A stretch of 45,480 bases of DNA from Candidatus Parabeggiatoa sp. nov. 2 (GCA_002085445.1 NBMI01000048.1:1-45480); one strand, 5' to 3'; positions 26,938 to 36,284 are shown, counted from the stretch's first letter. The notes: generated by a model from the sequence alone, not told the origin. Program-made: numbers and translations.

Positions 26938-28461
26938 TTACCTTGCCCCTTTCACATTTACCCTGAAAAAAAGGCTTTTTAGGGCATTAACAATTCTCGT
27001 CTGCGTACCTTTTGTCAAGTAAGGGTGGATTGGCAAACTTAATACGTGCTGTGCCACCGTTTCTGCAACTGGGAAACTACCCTCACCATAGTTGAGAGAG
27101 GCAAAAGCCGGCTGTAAATGGATGGGCTGTGGATAATATACCGCCGTAGGAATGCCGCGTTGTTGCAGTTTTTTTTGAACTTCATTGCGGTTATTCACTT
27201 CTATGGTGTATTGGGCATAGACGCTGGTGTTATGGAAAGCAATCATCGGTTTTTTGATTTTTTCTCCCAATAAGCGATTATAATTTTCTGCAATCTGTAC
27301 ACGCTTTTCCAATTCTTCTGGAAAAATTTTCAATTTGGCAAGTAGTAGACTCGCTTGTAGCGTATCTAAGCGGCTGTTGATGCTAATGAATGGGTGATGG
27401 TTACGCTTATTCTGCCCATTTCCACGTAGTTGTCGCATCATGTCGATCAATTCGTTATCATTAGTGAAACACGCACCGCCTTCGCCATACGCGCCCAGTG
27501 GTTGGGTAGGATAAAAACTGGTGCAACCTATCGCTGATAATGTGCATGATTTTAAATTATGATAAGTTGCACCAAAACTTTGGGCGGCATCTTCAATCAC
27601 AGGTAAATTATATTGATTGGCAATTTTATTAATAACATTAAAATCCGCACATTGTCCTAATAAATTGGTGGCGATGATAGCTTTGGTTTTCTGTGTAATA
27701 GCCGAACTCAGCAGAAGTGGGTTGAGAGTATAAGTGGTAGCCTCTACATCTACAAACACCGGTTTTGCGCCGAGCAAAGTAACCATCTCGACTACGGCTG
27801 TCGAATTAAACGGCGAAGTAATCACTTCATCCCCAGCTTTAATATCAATTGCCATTAAAGCAATTAGCAAGGCATCAGTGGCACTCGCTACGCTGAGACA
27901 ATATTTAGCGCCGACGTAGTCGGCTAATTTGCTCTCAAGAGTCCTCACCTCAGCGCCGGCAATGTATTGTCCATGCTTCAACACATTAAAAATGTGTTTT
28001 TCTAATGTCGGGCGCAGGGTGAGTTGTTGACTCTCTAAGTCAACAAATGACGGCTCATCTTCGTATTGCGCCAACATGCTATAAACAAATTCATGATCAC
28101 CCCATTCTATGTCGGGATGGACTGACGTAAAATCGGGTTTGTCAGTCCAAATAATCGTCGTGCCCGGCAAGGTGGCGGCATCTAAACTCATCTGTGCTTG
28201 AGTTTTATTGGGACAATCCGCCGGAATATTGTTCCAATGCGCTGCTAATGAGGAGAGCCATTGTACTTTTTTGTCTAGCAATATTGATAACGGACGATGA
28301 TGGGTGGGATAAATTTGCGTTTCGAGTAAAGACAGTGAGCAACAGGGCAACCAAAAGCGGGTAGGTGATTTTTGCAAGCGGACAAAACTGTGTTGGGTGT
28401 CGTTTTTAGATTTGGACAATAACTCCAAAACAATGTCGTTATGTAAGATAATATTTAACAT
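26938..28461 (-). CDS. DegT/DnrJ/EryC1-type PLP-fold protein with extra N-terminal domain and Gln at the PLP-lysine position
   Basis: 507 residues; typical DegT sugar aminotransferases have 370-400. Residues ~138-500 are a full DegT domain: FVDLESQQLTLRPTLEKHI, HGQYIAGAEVRTLE, SVASATDALLIALMA, DEVITSPFNSTAVVE, PVFVDVEATTYTLNP, ATNLLGQCAD, PVIEDAAQSFGATY, and a C-terminal TAVYYPQPIHLQPAF. The loop that normally reads FYPxKPLGAYGDGG is FYPTQPLGAYGEGG: Gln320 (codon CAA) stands where Lys forms the Schiff base. Without Lys, normal transamination is not expected. ColD-type dehydratases in this family use His at this place. Residues 1-135 are an added domain with NDIVLELLSK, FWLPCCSLSLLE and TIIWTDKPDF, loosely like a PIN domain; this is a weak call. 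Start ATG 28461; GGAGG lies 15 bases upstream. Alone in its unit, divergent from the helicase gene. Confidence 0.85.
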   Translation of the reverse strand: MLNIILHNDIVLELLSKSKNDTQHSFVRLQKSPTRFWLPCCSLSLLETQIYPTHHRPLSILLDKKVQWLSSLAAHWNNIPADCPNKTQAQMSLDAATLPGTTIIWTDKPDFTSVHPDIEWGDHEFVYSMLAQYEDEPSFVDLESQQLTLRPTLEKHIFNVLKHGQYIAGAEVRTLESKLADYVGAKYCLSVASATDALLIALMAIDIKAGDEVITSPFNSTAVVEMVTLLGAKPVFVDVEATTYTLNPLLLSSAITQKTKAIIATNLLGQCADFNVINKIANQYNLPVIEDAAQSFGATYHNLKSCTLSAIGCTSFYPTQPLGAYGEGGACFTNDNELIDMMRQLRGNGQNKRNHHPFISINSRLDTLQASLLLAKLKIFPEELEKRVQIAENYNRLLGEKIKKPMIAFHNTSVYAQYTIEVNNRNEVQKKLQQRGIPTAVYYPQPIHLQPAFASLNYGEGSFPVAETVAQHVLSLPIHPYLTKGTQTRIVNALKSLFFRVNVKGAR

Positions 28462-28751
28462 GGTGAAAATTTTAAACCTCCGTCTTCGCTAAGAGAAAAA
28501 GTAAACGTTGGAGGCATGCAAAAAACTTTCCCACCTTGTTTATGGTGCGATTTGTCTGGTGGGTAAAACGAAGCGTATTCACCCCATTTAGGCGGTTTTT
28601 ATACATCATGTTCGTGCTATTTTTGTGTCCCTATTTATAATAGCGAATAAATCATAGCGAATAGCTGATGGCGAACCTTTTCCCTTTCCCCTTTCCTATT
28701 CTGATCACTGAACATTGATCACTGATGAAGCCATTACCAATTACCATAATT

Positions 28752-30452
28752 ATGTCTGAATTACCCAGAAAAATACTTAGTGAAATCATTAATCAAAACG
28801 GTACGGCTTTGTGTAATGATATCAAACGCTGTGAAGATTTGTTACTTGATAAGTGTAGCGGTGAATACAAGCGCGAAGTGTTTTTGTTAATCAATGCACT
28901 CAAAGAAGGCATCACTACCGATTTATTAAATCCTCCGCAAAGCACAACTCAAGCCGCGTTGTTGTCCCATTTAACGCAACGTTTACATGATAACTTAGGA
29001 CTTGACAAAACACTGGCACAATGGGCGGTGCAAAGTTGGGCTATGGCTTTAGGTAAACCCTCCCCCGCCCAAGCAAACTCCCCTGATGCTAGAAAAAATG
29101 ACACCCTTTCCCGAAAGGGAAAGGGGCGTGGTAAGGGTGAAAAATTAGAATTCACAGAAGACTTCGTCAAAGCTTATGAGTTAATGGAAAACACCAGCCG
29201 GTGTATTTTTATCACCGGCAAAGCCGGCACGGGCAAATCGACTTTGCTGCAATACTTTAAACAGAACTCCAAGAAAAAAATGGTCGTACTTGCGCCCACT
29301 GGCGTAGCAGCACTTAACGTGGGCGGCGCTACTTTACATTCCTTTTTCAGATTGCCGCCCCGCCCGATTCATCCGAACGAAGTTAAACCGGTGCGTTCCA
29401 AAGAAAGACGCAAGCTTTATCAATCTATTGACACCATTGTCATTGATGAAGTTTCAATGGTAAGGGCGGATATGATGGATGTCATAGATCATTTTATGCG
29501 CTTGAATGGCAAATCTAGCTTTAAGCCGTTTGGCGGCGCTCAAATGGTTTTTATTGGTGACTTGTTCCAACTGCCCCCGGTTGTCTCTAGTGATGAGGAA
29601 GGCAAGTTATTTACAACGACCTATCAAAGTCCGTTCTTTTTCAGTGCGTTGGCTTTTGAGCTACTTGATATGGCATTTGTAGAACTGACCAAGGTTTATC
29701 GTCAAAAACAGCAAGAGTTTCTTTACTTGCTCAATACCATCCGTAACAATCAAGTCTGTACAAGCGATCTACAACGAATTAATCAGCATTATCAACCGCA
29801 GTTTGTGTCAGATGTTAACGATTATTACATCACTTTAACGACAACCAATAAGATCGCCTCACAAATCAACACGGCGCATTTAGAGAAATTGCCTTTGCGC
29901 CAGCATCAATTTGAAGGCGAAATCAAGGGTAAATTTGATAAAGGAACGCTTCCAACGGATTTGGTTTTACGCCTCAAAGAAGGGGCTCAAGTGATGTTTG
30001 TCAAAAACGATACTGAAGGTCGTTGGGTGAATGGCACTTTGGGCCGAATTAAGAAAATCAGAAAAAACGAAATCAGCGTAGAAACGCCTGAAAAAGAAAT
30101 CCACACCGTGAAACAAGTGAAGTGGGAAATACCGGCGTATCAATTTGATGAGAATACACAAAAGGTGATTGCCGATGTGATTGGCTCATTTACGCAATAT
30201 CCGCTACGGCTGGCTTGGGCTATCACTATTCACAAGAGCCAAGGGAAACAATTTGATAAAGTGATTATAGATTTAGGGTGGGGGGCTTTTGCACATGGAC
30301 AACTTTATGTGGCACTGAGTCGCTGTAAAACACTGGAAGGATTGATACTCAAAAGCCAAGTGCGTTCCAAGGATGTTATTGTTGACGAACGCGTGATTGA
30401 TTTTTTTGCGTCGCAAAAACAGCCCCAACTCTCAGACGCACCGCCTTTTTGA
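28752..30452 (+). CDS. PIF1-like DNA helicase with N-terminal accessory domain
   Basis: 566 residues from ATG 28752 (an in-frame ATG at 28725 would add nine). Core is superfamily 1B: Walker A GKAGTGKST (about residues 156-164), APTGVAALNVGGATLHSFF, Walker B VIDEVSMVRADMMD, GDLFQLPPV, and late motifs TIHKSQGKQFD and YVALSRCKTLEGL, all typical of PIF1/Rrm3 helicases that unwind DNA 5' to 3' and resolve G-quadruplexes or R-loops. Residues 1-100 (LSEIINQNGTALCNDIKRCE, LLINALKEGITTDLL, then LAQWAVQSWAMALG) form a small helical module that I know attached to varied effector proteins in filamentous bacteria; its role is unknown. A basic, Pro/Gly-rich linker (about 100-131) looks like translated intergenic repeat. 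Start is preceded by CACTGATCACTG-type repeats, with no Shine-Dalgarno. Confidence 0.92.
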   Translation: MSELPRKILSEIINQNGTALCNDIKRCEDLLLDKCSGEYKREVFLLINALKEGITTDLLNPPQSTTQAALLSHLTQRLHDNLGLDKTLAQWAVQSWAMALGKPSPAQANSPDARKNDTLSRKGKGRGKGEKLEFTEDFVKAYELMENTSRCIFITGKAGTGKSTLLQYFKQNSKKKMVVLAPTGVAALNVGGATLHSFFRLPPRPIHPNEVKPVRSKERRKLYQSIDTIVIDEVSMVRADMMDVIDHFMRLNGKSSFKPFGGAQMVFIGDLFQLPPVVSSDEEGKLFTTTYQSPFFFSALAFELLDMAFVELTKVYRQKQQEFLYLLNTIRNNQVCTSDLQRINQHYQPQFVSDVNDYYITLTTTNKIASQINTAHLEKLPLRQHQFEGEIKGKFDKGTLPTDLVLRLKEGAQVMFVKNDTEGRWVNGTLGRIKKIRKNEISVETPEKEIHTVKQVKWEIPAYQFDENTQKVIADVIGSFTQYPLRLAWAITIHKSQGKQFDKVIIDLGWGAFAHGQLYVALSRCKTLEGLILKSQVRSKDVIVDERVIDFFASQKQPQLSDAPPF

Positions 30453-30499
30453 TTTTAGGGAACTATAAAAAAAATAATACCCCCGTAAACCAATAGCTA

Positions 30500-30640
30500 A
30501 AGCTGCCAACCCCGAAGAGGTTGAATGTGAATAATGAAACCTGTGGTAAAGTGCCAACTCCGAAGGGGTTGAATGTGAAACCTGTGGTAATGTGGTAAAG
30601 TAAAGTACCAACCCCGAAGAGGTTTGTCCGCCGGTAAAAC
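30500..30640. repeat. Short tandem repeat CCAACCCCGAAGAGGTT
   Basis: Three units of CCAACTCCGAAGGGGTTGAA type alternate with GTGAAACCTGTGGTAA. The CCCCGAAGAGG part is palindromic. Follows the helicase gene; no gene inside. Confidence 0.55.
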
Positions 30641-30681
30641 CTCCAAGGTTTTTAAAACTTTAGAGGTTTTCAATCTTAATA

Positions 30682-30818
30682 TATACTCAGCACGGGGCAT
30701 AATTTACACTTTTGTTTGTTATTTCGAGTCCCGACGATCCAGACGATCCAGACGCTCCCTTTGATCGGAGGGAACTTGAACTTGAACTTGAGTTCAATTT
30801 GTGACCGTGTTGAGTATA
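30682..30818. mobile_element. MITE-like element, family 2-related
   Basis: Left end TATACTCAGCACGG, right end reverse complement TATACTCAACACGG: 13 of 14 bases match. 137 bp. Contains a GGAACTTGAACTTGAACTTG run. The ends resemble family 2 (TATACT..GCACGG). The rest of the gap up to 31112 holds no gene I can see. Confidence 0.6.
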
Positions 30819-31112
30819 ACATTTGCGGCTTATGGCGCATAAGTCAGCGCACTCCTGACAAAAAACGAGGATATTTATACTTCACACGGCCACGAAATTG
30901 GACTAAAAAAACACACCACTAGGCTATCAAGAAGGGAATAACTGCCTTAAAAATGGAATTTAGGGGAGCGTAAAAAGTTTAAGTTATGAGCAGGCGAGGT
31001 ATATCAAGGATATGGCACGAGATGAGTGTTGGTATTTTTTCAATTGAATCAACTGATTGAATAGGTTACGCTAACAGCCTCTATGGCGATGAGACGGCTC
31101 TGATACCACCCA

Positions 31113-32145
31113 ATGACTGATTTTACTCAAACCCCCACCCAAGCCACCGTAGAATTACTCGCCCAAACAGACACGGTACTCTGCGGCGGCAATTGGACAT
31201 TAGACGGCATCTGCAAGTTAGAGCTGCAAGTGGATAAATTCCATTGGCCCCAAGCCTCCGCCATCACCTTCGATGGTAGCGCAATTCAAGCGATGGATAC
31301 CGCCGGCGCGTGGCTGCTATTTCGCACGCAGCAAGCCTTAGAGAAGGCGGGACAGTCTATCATCCTGCAAGGCTTTCAGGCCCATCATACTGATTTATTA
31401 CATATGATGAAAACCTACGCGGCCGAACGACCCACTATGCCGCCCCCACCGCTCAATCTTTTAGAAAGCATTGGGCGGTACACTTACACACGCTTCAATC
31501 AAGTTATTGATTTTTTAGCGTTTGTTGGAGAAAGCTTTGTCGTATTGTTACGAGCGGTGCTATCGCCTTCTCGTATCCGTTGGAAAGCCCTGTTTTATAA
31601 TCTACACTCTGCAGGTTTCACGGCCTTGCCTATCGTTGGCATGTTGGCGTTTTTAACCGGCGTGGTGCTGGCTTATCAAGGCGGCACTCAGTTAAGCCGG
31701 TATGGTGCTAATATTTTTATGGTCGATTTGGTCGGAATCTCGCTGTTACGTGAATTAGCGCCATTATTGACGGCGATTGTTGTGGCAGGGCGCAGCGGCT
31801 CTGCTTACACGGCACAAATTGGTACAATGCACATCACTAATGAAATTGATGCCCTTCGCACTATGGGTATTGCACCGATGGAATTAGACCGATTTTTTGG
31901 ATCGTTTTCCCCAAGCGGTTTCTCTGACGAATTATTTAATTGGTATCGGTAAAGCGCCCGTGTTTGCTGCTGTTATTGCTTCAGTGGGCTGCTATCAAGG
32001 CTTTCAAATAAAAAAAGGCGGAGCTGATTGTGTCGGCAAACGCGTGACGATTAGTGTGGTACAAGCCATTTTTCTCGTTATTGTCGTTGATGCCGTTTTT
32101 TCAGTATTATTCAGTTGGTTAGGAATAGGACTCCGGCCTAGATAA
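31113..32145 (+). pseudogene. MlaE-family ABC permease with N-terminal STAS domain, broken by deletion and frameshift
   Basis: The first frame (279 residues) carries a STAS-like domain (1-100, ITFDGSAIQAMDTAGAWLLF) and the permease (~140-270: LPIVGMLAFLTGVVLAYQG, LLRELAPLLTAIVVAGRSGS, EIDALRTMGIAPME). The family then continues for some 50 residues that form a membrane helix; here the frame changes instead. The right frame resumes as FLDRFPQAVSLTNYLIGIGK, APVFAAVIASVGCYQGFQ, SVVQAIFLVIVVDAVFS to 32145. So about 45-50 codons are missing at about 31883-31900 and the frame is shifted. The intact protein would span the inner membrane as part of an Mla/MCE lipid transporter. The start at 31113 has no Shine-Dalgarno. 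First gene of the cluster E-F-D-auxiliary. Either decay or an assembly collapse. Confidence 0.85.
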
Positions 32146-32283
32146 GAGAAGGGAAAAGGTGAAAGGGGGCTTGATAAAAACCTGTTTTTAGCATGTCACC
32201 TCGCCCGTCCAAGTTTCATTACTGATAACTGATAACAGATAGCTCCTTATTACCCATTACCATTACCGTTACCATTACCCATA

Positions 32284-32995
32284 ATGACTGAAGTAGTTAT
32301 AGAAATCAATAACCTGCACACGAATTTCGGCGAATTGGTTATCCATGAGGAATTAAACTTCAAAGTACAACGTGGTGAAATCGTAGCCTTAATTGGTGAT
32401 AGCGGTGTCGGCAAGTCCACGCTATTGCGTGAAATTCTCCTCTTAGAAAAACCCACCGCCGGCTCAATCAAAGTTTTTGGGAACGACGTACTCAATCTCA
32501 ACGATAAACAATCTTACCTCTCTGACAGTTACCGAAAATATTGCCGTGCCCTTGTGTGAACATACACGATTGAGTCGACGCTTAATTAATGAAATCGTTG
32601 CCTTCAAGATTGCCTTAGTCGGCTTACCAGCCAGCGCGAGGAACAAATACCCGTCTCAACTCAGCGGTGGTATGATAAAACGCGCCGCTGTTGCACGCGC
32701 TCTCGCCTTGGATCCGGAGATTTTATTTTTAGATGAACCGACGGCCGGTTTAGATCCGATAAGGGCGGGAGCATTTGATAAACTTATTGTGCGATTAAAA
32801 GATTCGCTGGGCTTGACCGTGGTTATTGTCACTCATGATGTTGATTTACTATGGAAAGTCACTGATCGAGTGGCAATGTTGGCCGATAAACAGGTGTTTG
32901 CTGTTGCACCGATACGCGAACTGATACAACTTGACCATCCTTGGCTGCAAAAGTATTTTCAGGGGCAGCGTGGACGGGCAGCACAGCATAAATAA
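32284..32995 (+). pseudogene. MlaF-family ABC ATPase, lacking Q-loop region and frameshifted
   Basis: First frame: MTEVVIEINNLHTNFGELVI, Walker A GDSGVGKST, then GSIKVFGNDVLNLNDKQSY. Here MlaF proteins continue with an arginine-rich turn and the Q-loop (WGVLFQQGALFSS); about 15-18 codons are absent and the frame changes. The second frame resumes SLTVTENIAVPLCEHTRLS and includes signature LSGGMIKRAAVARALA, Walker B EILFLDEPTAGLDP and H-loop VIVTHDVDLL, ending at 32995. It would energise the permease coded just before it. Loss of the Q-loop would stop ATP hydrolysis coupling even if frame were restored. Start at 32284 follows CCATTACC-type tandem repeats and has no Shine-Dalgarno. Confidence 0.87.
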
Positions 32996-33597
32996 TTGTG
33001 ACGAGAACGAAGTAAACGACGAGAACGAAGTAAACGAACCGAAGGTTTGCGAAGCTAATTGTGAAACGAAGTTACTACACAAAACGACGTTTATTGTGAC
33101 GTAAACGACGTAAACTAATGATTAAGGCACGAAAACGGTACCAACAATCAACCGAAAATCTGCCTAAATAAAGCTCATTTTCATCACTCCACCTACGAGG
33201 TATCGAAAACCCCGCAATACCACCTTGCTAGTCCATCGGGTAATTGCTTACCTTATGTCTATCGTGAAAATTGCACAAAGCGTGAGGCCACACTTTTCTC
33301 ATCATCATCACTAGAAAATGCTTGGCATTACTACACTATTTTGAATACAATCTTTTTCCTTTTACGCAAAAGTTAGTTGGAGTGGGCGAGTTTGCTCACC
33401 AAAACATGCCTTGCTTATCTCAGTAGGGCAATCGCATCAATTTGTTCGTAAATTCAATCGCCTCAATTATTTATAAAGCAAACCTAAAGTTTTACATAAT
33501 TTGTAACTTATTGTTAAGCCCGTGCGATTACCATGGTTATCCCAGTCTTTTATCTGTGTCAACATTTGTTATGTGACGCGCCACACTGGAAATATAA
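32996..33597. other. Gap inside the mla cluster
   Basis: Starts with GACGAGAACGAAGTAAAC repeats (33000-33120). No gene, MITE end pair or terminator recognised. A 600-bp gap within a normally tight operon again suggests decay. Confidence 0.5.
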
Positions 33598-34725
33598 ATG
33601 GACAGCAAAGTCAATTACGCCCTCGTCGGCCTCTCCGTTATTATACTCAGCCTCGCGCTGGTAGCCTCAATATTATGGCTAAGCGTCGGCATCGAACAGA
33701 AAAGCTACCAAACTTATCAAGTCTATATACAAGAATCTGTGTCGGGATTAAACTACAAAGCCTCCGTCAAATATCGCGGCGTTAAAGTGGGCTATGTACG
33801 CGACATTGCTTTAGTCTCCGACAGGCCTCATGAAGTGCGAGTGCTGTTGGACATAGAGCAAAATGTGCCAATTAAACATGATACCCTCGCCCTCCTATCT
33901 ATTCAAGGTTTGACTGGATTGGCGCATATAGAATTAACTGGCGGTAGCCGCGATGCCCCATCGCCAATACGCAAAAAAGGGCAACAATATCCCGAAATTA
34001 ACACAAAACCCTCACTTTTTTCTAGGTTAGACACGACCGTTTCCAGCTTATTGAAAAATATCAACAGCCTTTCTGGCACTGCTAATACGGTTTTGAAAAA
34101 CCTCGATCCCGATACCACCAACAATTTATTGGCTAACATCGGCAACCTCTCTCGTGCGGTGAATGCCTTATTGTCTGAAAAAAACAACAAAATTGTGACG
34201 AATATCCTGCATAATTTTGAAGTGGTGAGCGCCAATTTTAAGGTGGTGAGCGCCACCTTAGCGGCGCGTACTGATGGCATTGATAGGGCACTGGTAAATG
34301 TCTTGAAAACGACTGAAAATCTTAATAATATCAGCGAAAATGTCATTGACCTACTCAAACAAATAAAAATTAGCGTGGCAGCCATCGAAGACACTTCCAA
34401 CGGTTTGGCTAAAAAAGCTAACGAAGCTATCGAAAACACTTCCAACGCGTTCAGCAAAACGATTGACAAGGTTGATGAGGTCGTTTTTTCTATTAACAAA
34501 ACGACCAAAACAATTGGCAAAACGGCCGTTGATATCAGCGATGCTGTCAAACAAAGCCGCATGGACATGGACTACTTCACTCGCCAAGCATTGCCCGAAG
34601 TGACTAACTCGTTGCGTGAATTGCAAGTTTTATTAAGCAGTTTGCGTCACTTTGCCCAAGAATTAAAACGTGAACCTACCATGCTTCTATTTGGTCAATC
34701 CATACCCCCTGGGCCTGGTGAATAA
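33598..34725 (+). CDS. MCE-domain protein (MlaD-like) with long helical tail
   Basis: 375 residues. Membrane anchor at 6-30 (NYALVGLSVIILSLALVA), MCE domain at about 40-118 (YIQESVSGLNYKASVKYRGV, KVGYVRDIAL, LSIQGLTGLAHIELTGG), then ~200 residues of amphipathic helix rich in Asn, Thr, Val and Lys with loose repeats (LNNISENVIDLLKQI, ANEAIENTSNAFSKTIDKV). This is the layout of MCE proteins that build a hexameric ring and a helical tunnel between the membranes for phospholipid passage; it is longer than E. coli MlaD (183). It looks intact, unlike the permease and ATPase genes upstream. The start ATG at 33598 follows GGAAA about nine bases before. Likely still works only if another copy of the energy-coupling genes exists. 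Confidence 0.9.
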   Translation: MDSKVNYALVGLSVIILSLALVASILWLSVGIEQKSYQTYQVYIQESVSGLNYKASVKYRGVKVGYVRDIALVSDRPHEVRVLLDIEQNVPIKHDTLALLSIQGLTGLAHIELTGGSRDAPSPIRKKGQQYPEINTKPSLFSRLDTTVSSLLKNINSLSGTANTVLKNLDPDTTNNLLANIGNLSRAVNALLSEKNNKIVTNILHNFEVVSANFKVVSATLAARTDGIDRALVNVLKTTENLNNISENVIDLLKQIKISVAAIEDTSNGLAKKANEAIENTSNAFSKTIDKVDEVVFSINKTTKTIGKTAVDISDAVKQSRMDMDYFTRQALPEVTNSLRELQVLLSSLRHFAQELKREPTMLLFGQSIPPGPGE

Positions 34726-35421
34726 AACTAAGGAAAAGGCCCGTTTGTAGTAGGCGATTTATCGCCTCACGCGCAGTCGTCCAAACTTTAGTTTGGCAGC
34801 CGCCGCGGGTTTGGCAGAGTAGTGATACGCGGGTTCATGTTATTTACCTATTTTTGGGCGGGTTTTTGGACTATCTTGTTTGAGGGCCATAAAATGCTTT
34901 CAAATTAAGTTATGGCCCTCTGTCGCGCTTCATTAGTGATACTTTTTGTAGGTGTTTTATTGCTTAACTTAATGGCAGTGATGCCCTGCCTAGCATATAT
35001 TATAATAATCAATTATTTCTGTTATTGGCAGTGTAAGTTCTATAAGTTCTATAAATGATGCTTATTTTGGAACGAAAACTATACACACAGAGAGCACTTC
35101 GTTCCCACAGAGCCTTCAGATAGAAGTCTCTAGTGCTCCTTGGTGTTCCTCGGTGTTCCTGAACTGCCTGAAGTGAATATAATACACCCTCACCTTGGGG
35201 TGGTAAAAATAAGGTTATTTTGGCCCAAAAACTGATCCAGTTTTTATTCCGCATTGAAAAAATTTAGCTAAAAATAGTCACTTAAATAACCCTAATTTAA
35301 TTAACAATTAACAATTAACAATTCGTTTACGTCACAATTTTCATCACCTCACCCCAACTCTCTCCCTCAAAGGAGCCGTCTCTGGCTGGGAATGAGAAAA
35401 AGCAACTCATAAAGGATGGCT
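34726..35421. other. Intergenic region with hairpins
   Basis: Has a REP-like GTAGGCGATTTATCGCC (34747-34768), a long inverted pair GAGGGCCATAA...TTATGGCCCTC around 34880-34921 and a remnant of a family-3 MITE end (GCTTAACTTAATGGCA near 34970). No gene recognised. Confidence 0.5.
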
Positions 35422-36129
35422 ATGAACTTTCAAACTTGTGTACTGCGTGGCTATTTAGGCCTGTTTATCCTACTTTGGCTCATGACGGGCAGCGTACCTG
35501 CCGCTGCCGATGCCCCCAAAACCTATCTGCTTGATGTCGATGTCAATGTCTTGCAAGATGTGGGAGCGCAGGAGGCTAAGAGGAGTAAAAGTAAGAGGGG
35601 TAAAAGGGGCAAAAAGGGCAAAACTCAGACGGGTAAAACGCTACTGGTATCCATACCAAAAGCGGCCCCGGGGTTTGACACGCCTGCGCTGCTGTATATT
35701 TGTAAAAACTCCAAATTCTCAGGATGCGACGGCAGTGAATATGAACTTAAATCTTATAGTGAAAGTCGATGGGTTGACACGCCGGCACGGATGCTATTGC
35801 CGCTGTTAGTGCTTCGTCTCGAAGCTACCAAACAATTTGGGGCAGTACTATCAGCGGCTACTTCCCCCGTCGCTTGTGAATTACGCTTAGATACTGAAAT
35901 TGTGCGTTTACAACAAGTGTTTGATACTGAGCCGAGTGAAGTCCACTTAGTGCTACGGGTACAATTGTTAGACATGGTGGCGCGTCAGGTGGTAGCGACA
36001 AAGGTGTTTAACATTGTGGAAAGCGCACCGAGTGAAAATGCACAAGGAGGTGTGCGAGCAACTAATGAAGCGGTTATCCAGTTGTTGGGTGACTTGGCGA
36101 AGTTTGTGAAACAGCTTAATAAGAAATAA
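35422..36129 (+). CDS. ABC-type transport auxiliary protein (PqiC/ABC_trans_aux-like)
   Basis: 235 residues from ATG 35422, chosen over the ATG at 35416 because AAAGG (35411-35415) is six bases before the former and overlaps the latter. N-terminal signal peptide LGLFILLWLMTGSVPAAADA. Then the family landmarks: KTYLLDVDV, LLVSIPKAAPGFDTPALLYI, YSESRWVDTPARMLLPLLV and ACELRLDTEIVRLQQVF. PqiC-type partners are outer-membrane lipoproteins of MCE systems, so its place behind the MCE gene fits. Two oddities: no lipobox cysteine at the cleavage site, so it may be periplasmic; and an insert at about 50-70 of Lys/Arg/Gly repeats (KRSKSKRGKRGKKGK), probably a local DNA repeat expansion. Spacing to the MCE gene is 700 bp, so it may have its own promoter. 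Confidence 0.85.
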   Translation: MNFQTCVLRGYLGLFILLWLMTGSVPAAADAPKTYLLDVDVNVLQDVGAQEAKRSKSKRGKRGKKGKTQTGKTLLVSIPKAAPGFDTPALLYICKNSKFSGCDGSEYELKSYSESRWVDTPARMLLPLLVLRLEATKQFGAVLSAATSPVACELRLDTEIVRLQQVFDTEPSEVHLVLRVQLLDMVARQVVATKVFNIVESAPSENAQGGVRATNEAVIQLLGDLAKFVKQLNKK

Positions 36130-36130
36130 G

Positions 36131-36228
36131 TATACTCAGCACAGCTAAAAGAATAATGAATATACTTTACATCGAACTCGGAATCAGTTTTTCATGAAAA
36201 ACTGATTCCGAGATCGGTGCTTAGTATA
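36131..36228. mobile_element. Small MITE-like element, family 2-related, with strong hairpin
   Basis: Left TATACTCAGCAC, right reverse complement TATACTAAGCACC; 98 bp. The centre is a near-perfect hairpin: CTCGGAATCAGTTTTT, CATG, AAAAACTGATTCCGAG (36176-36213). It starts immediately after the auxiliary-protein gene and could end its transcript. Confidence 0.6.
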
Positions 36229-36284
36229 ATGAAAAATGAAAAAATAGTACGCGCCTTTTATCCTCACCCAGCCCATTGTTGGAG

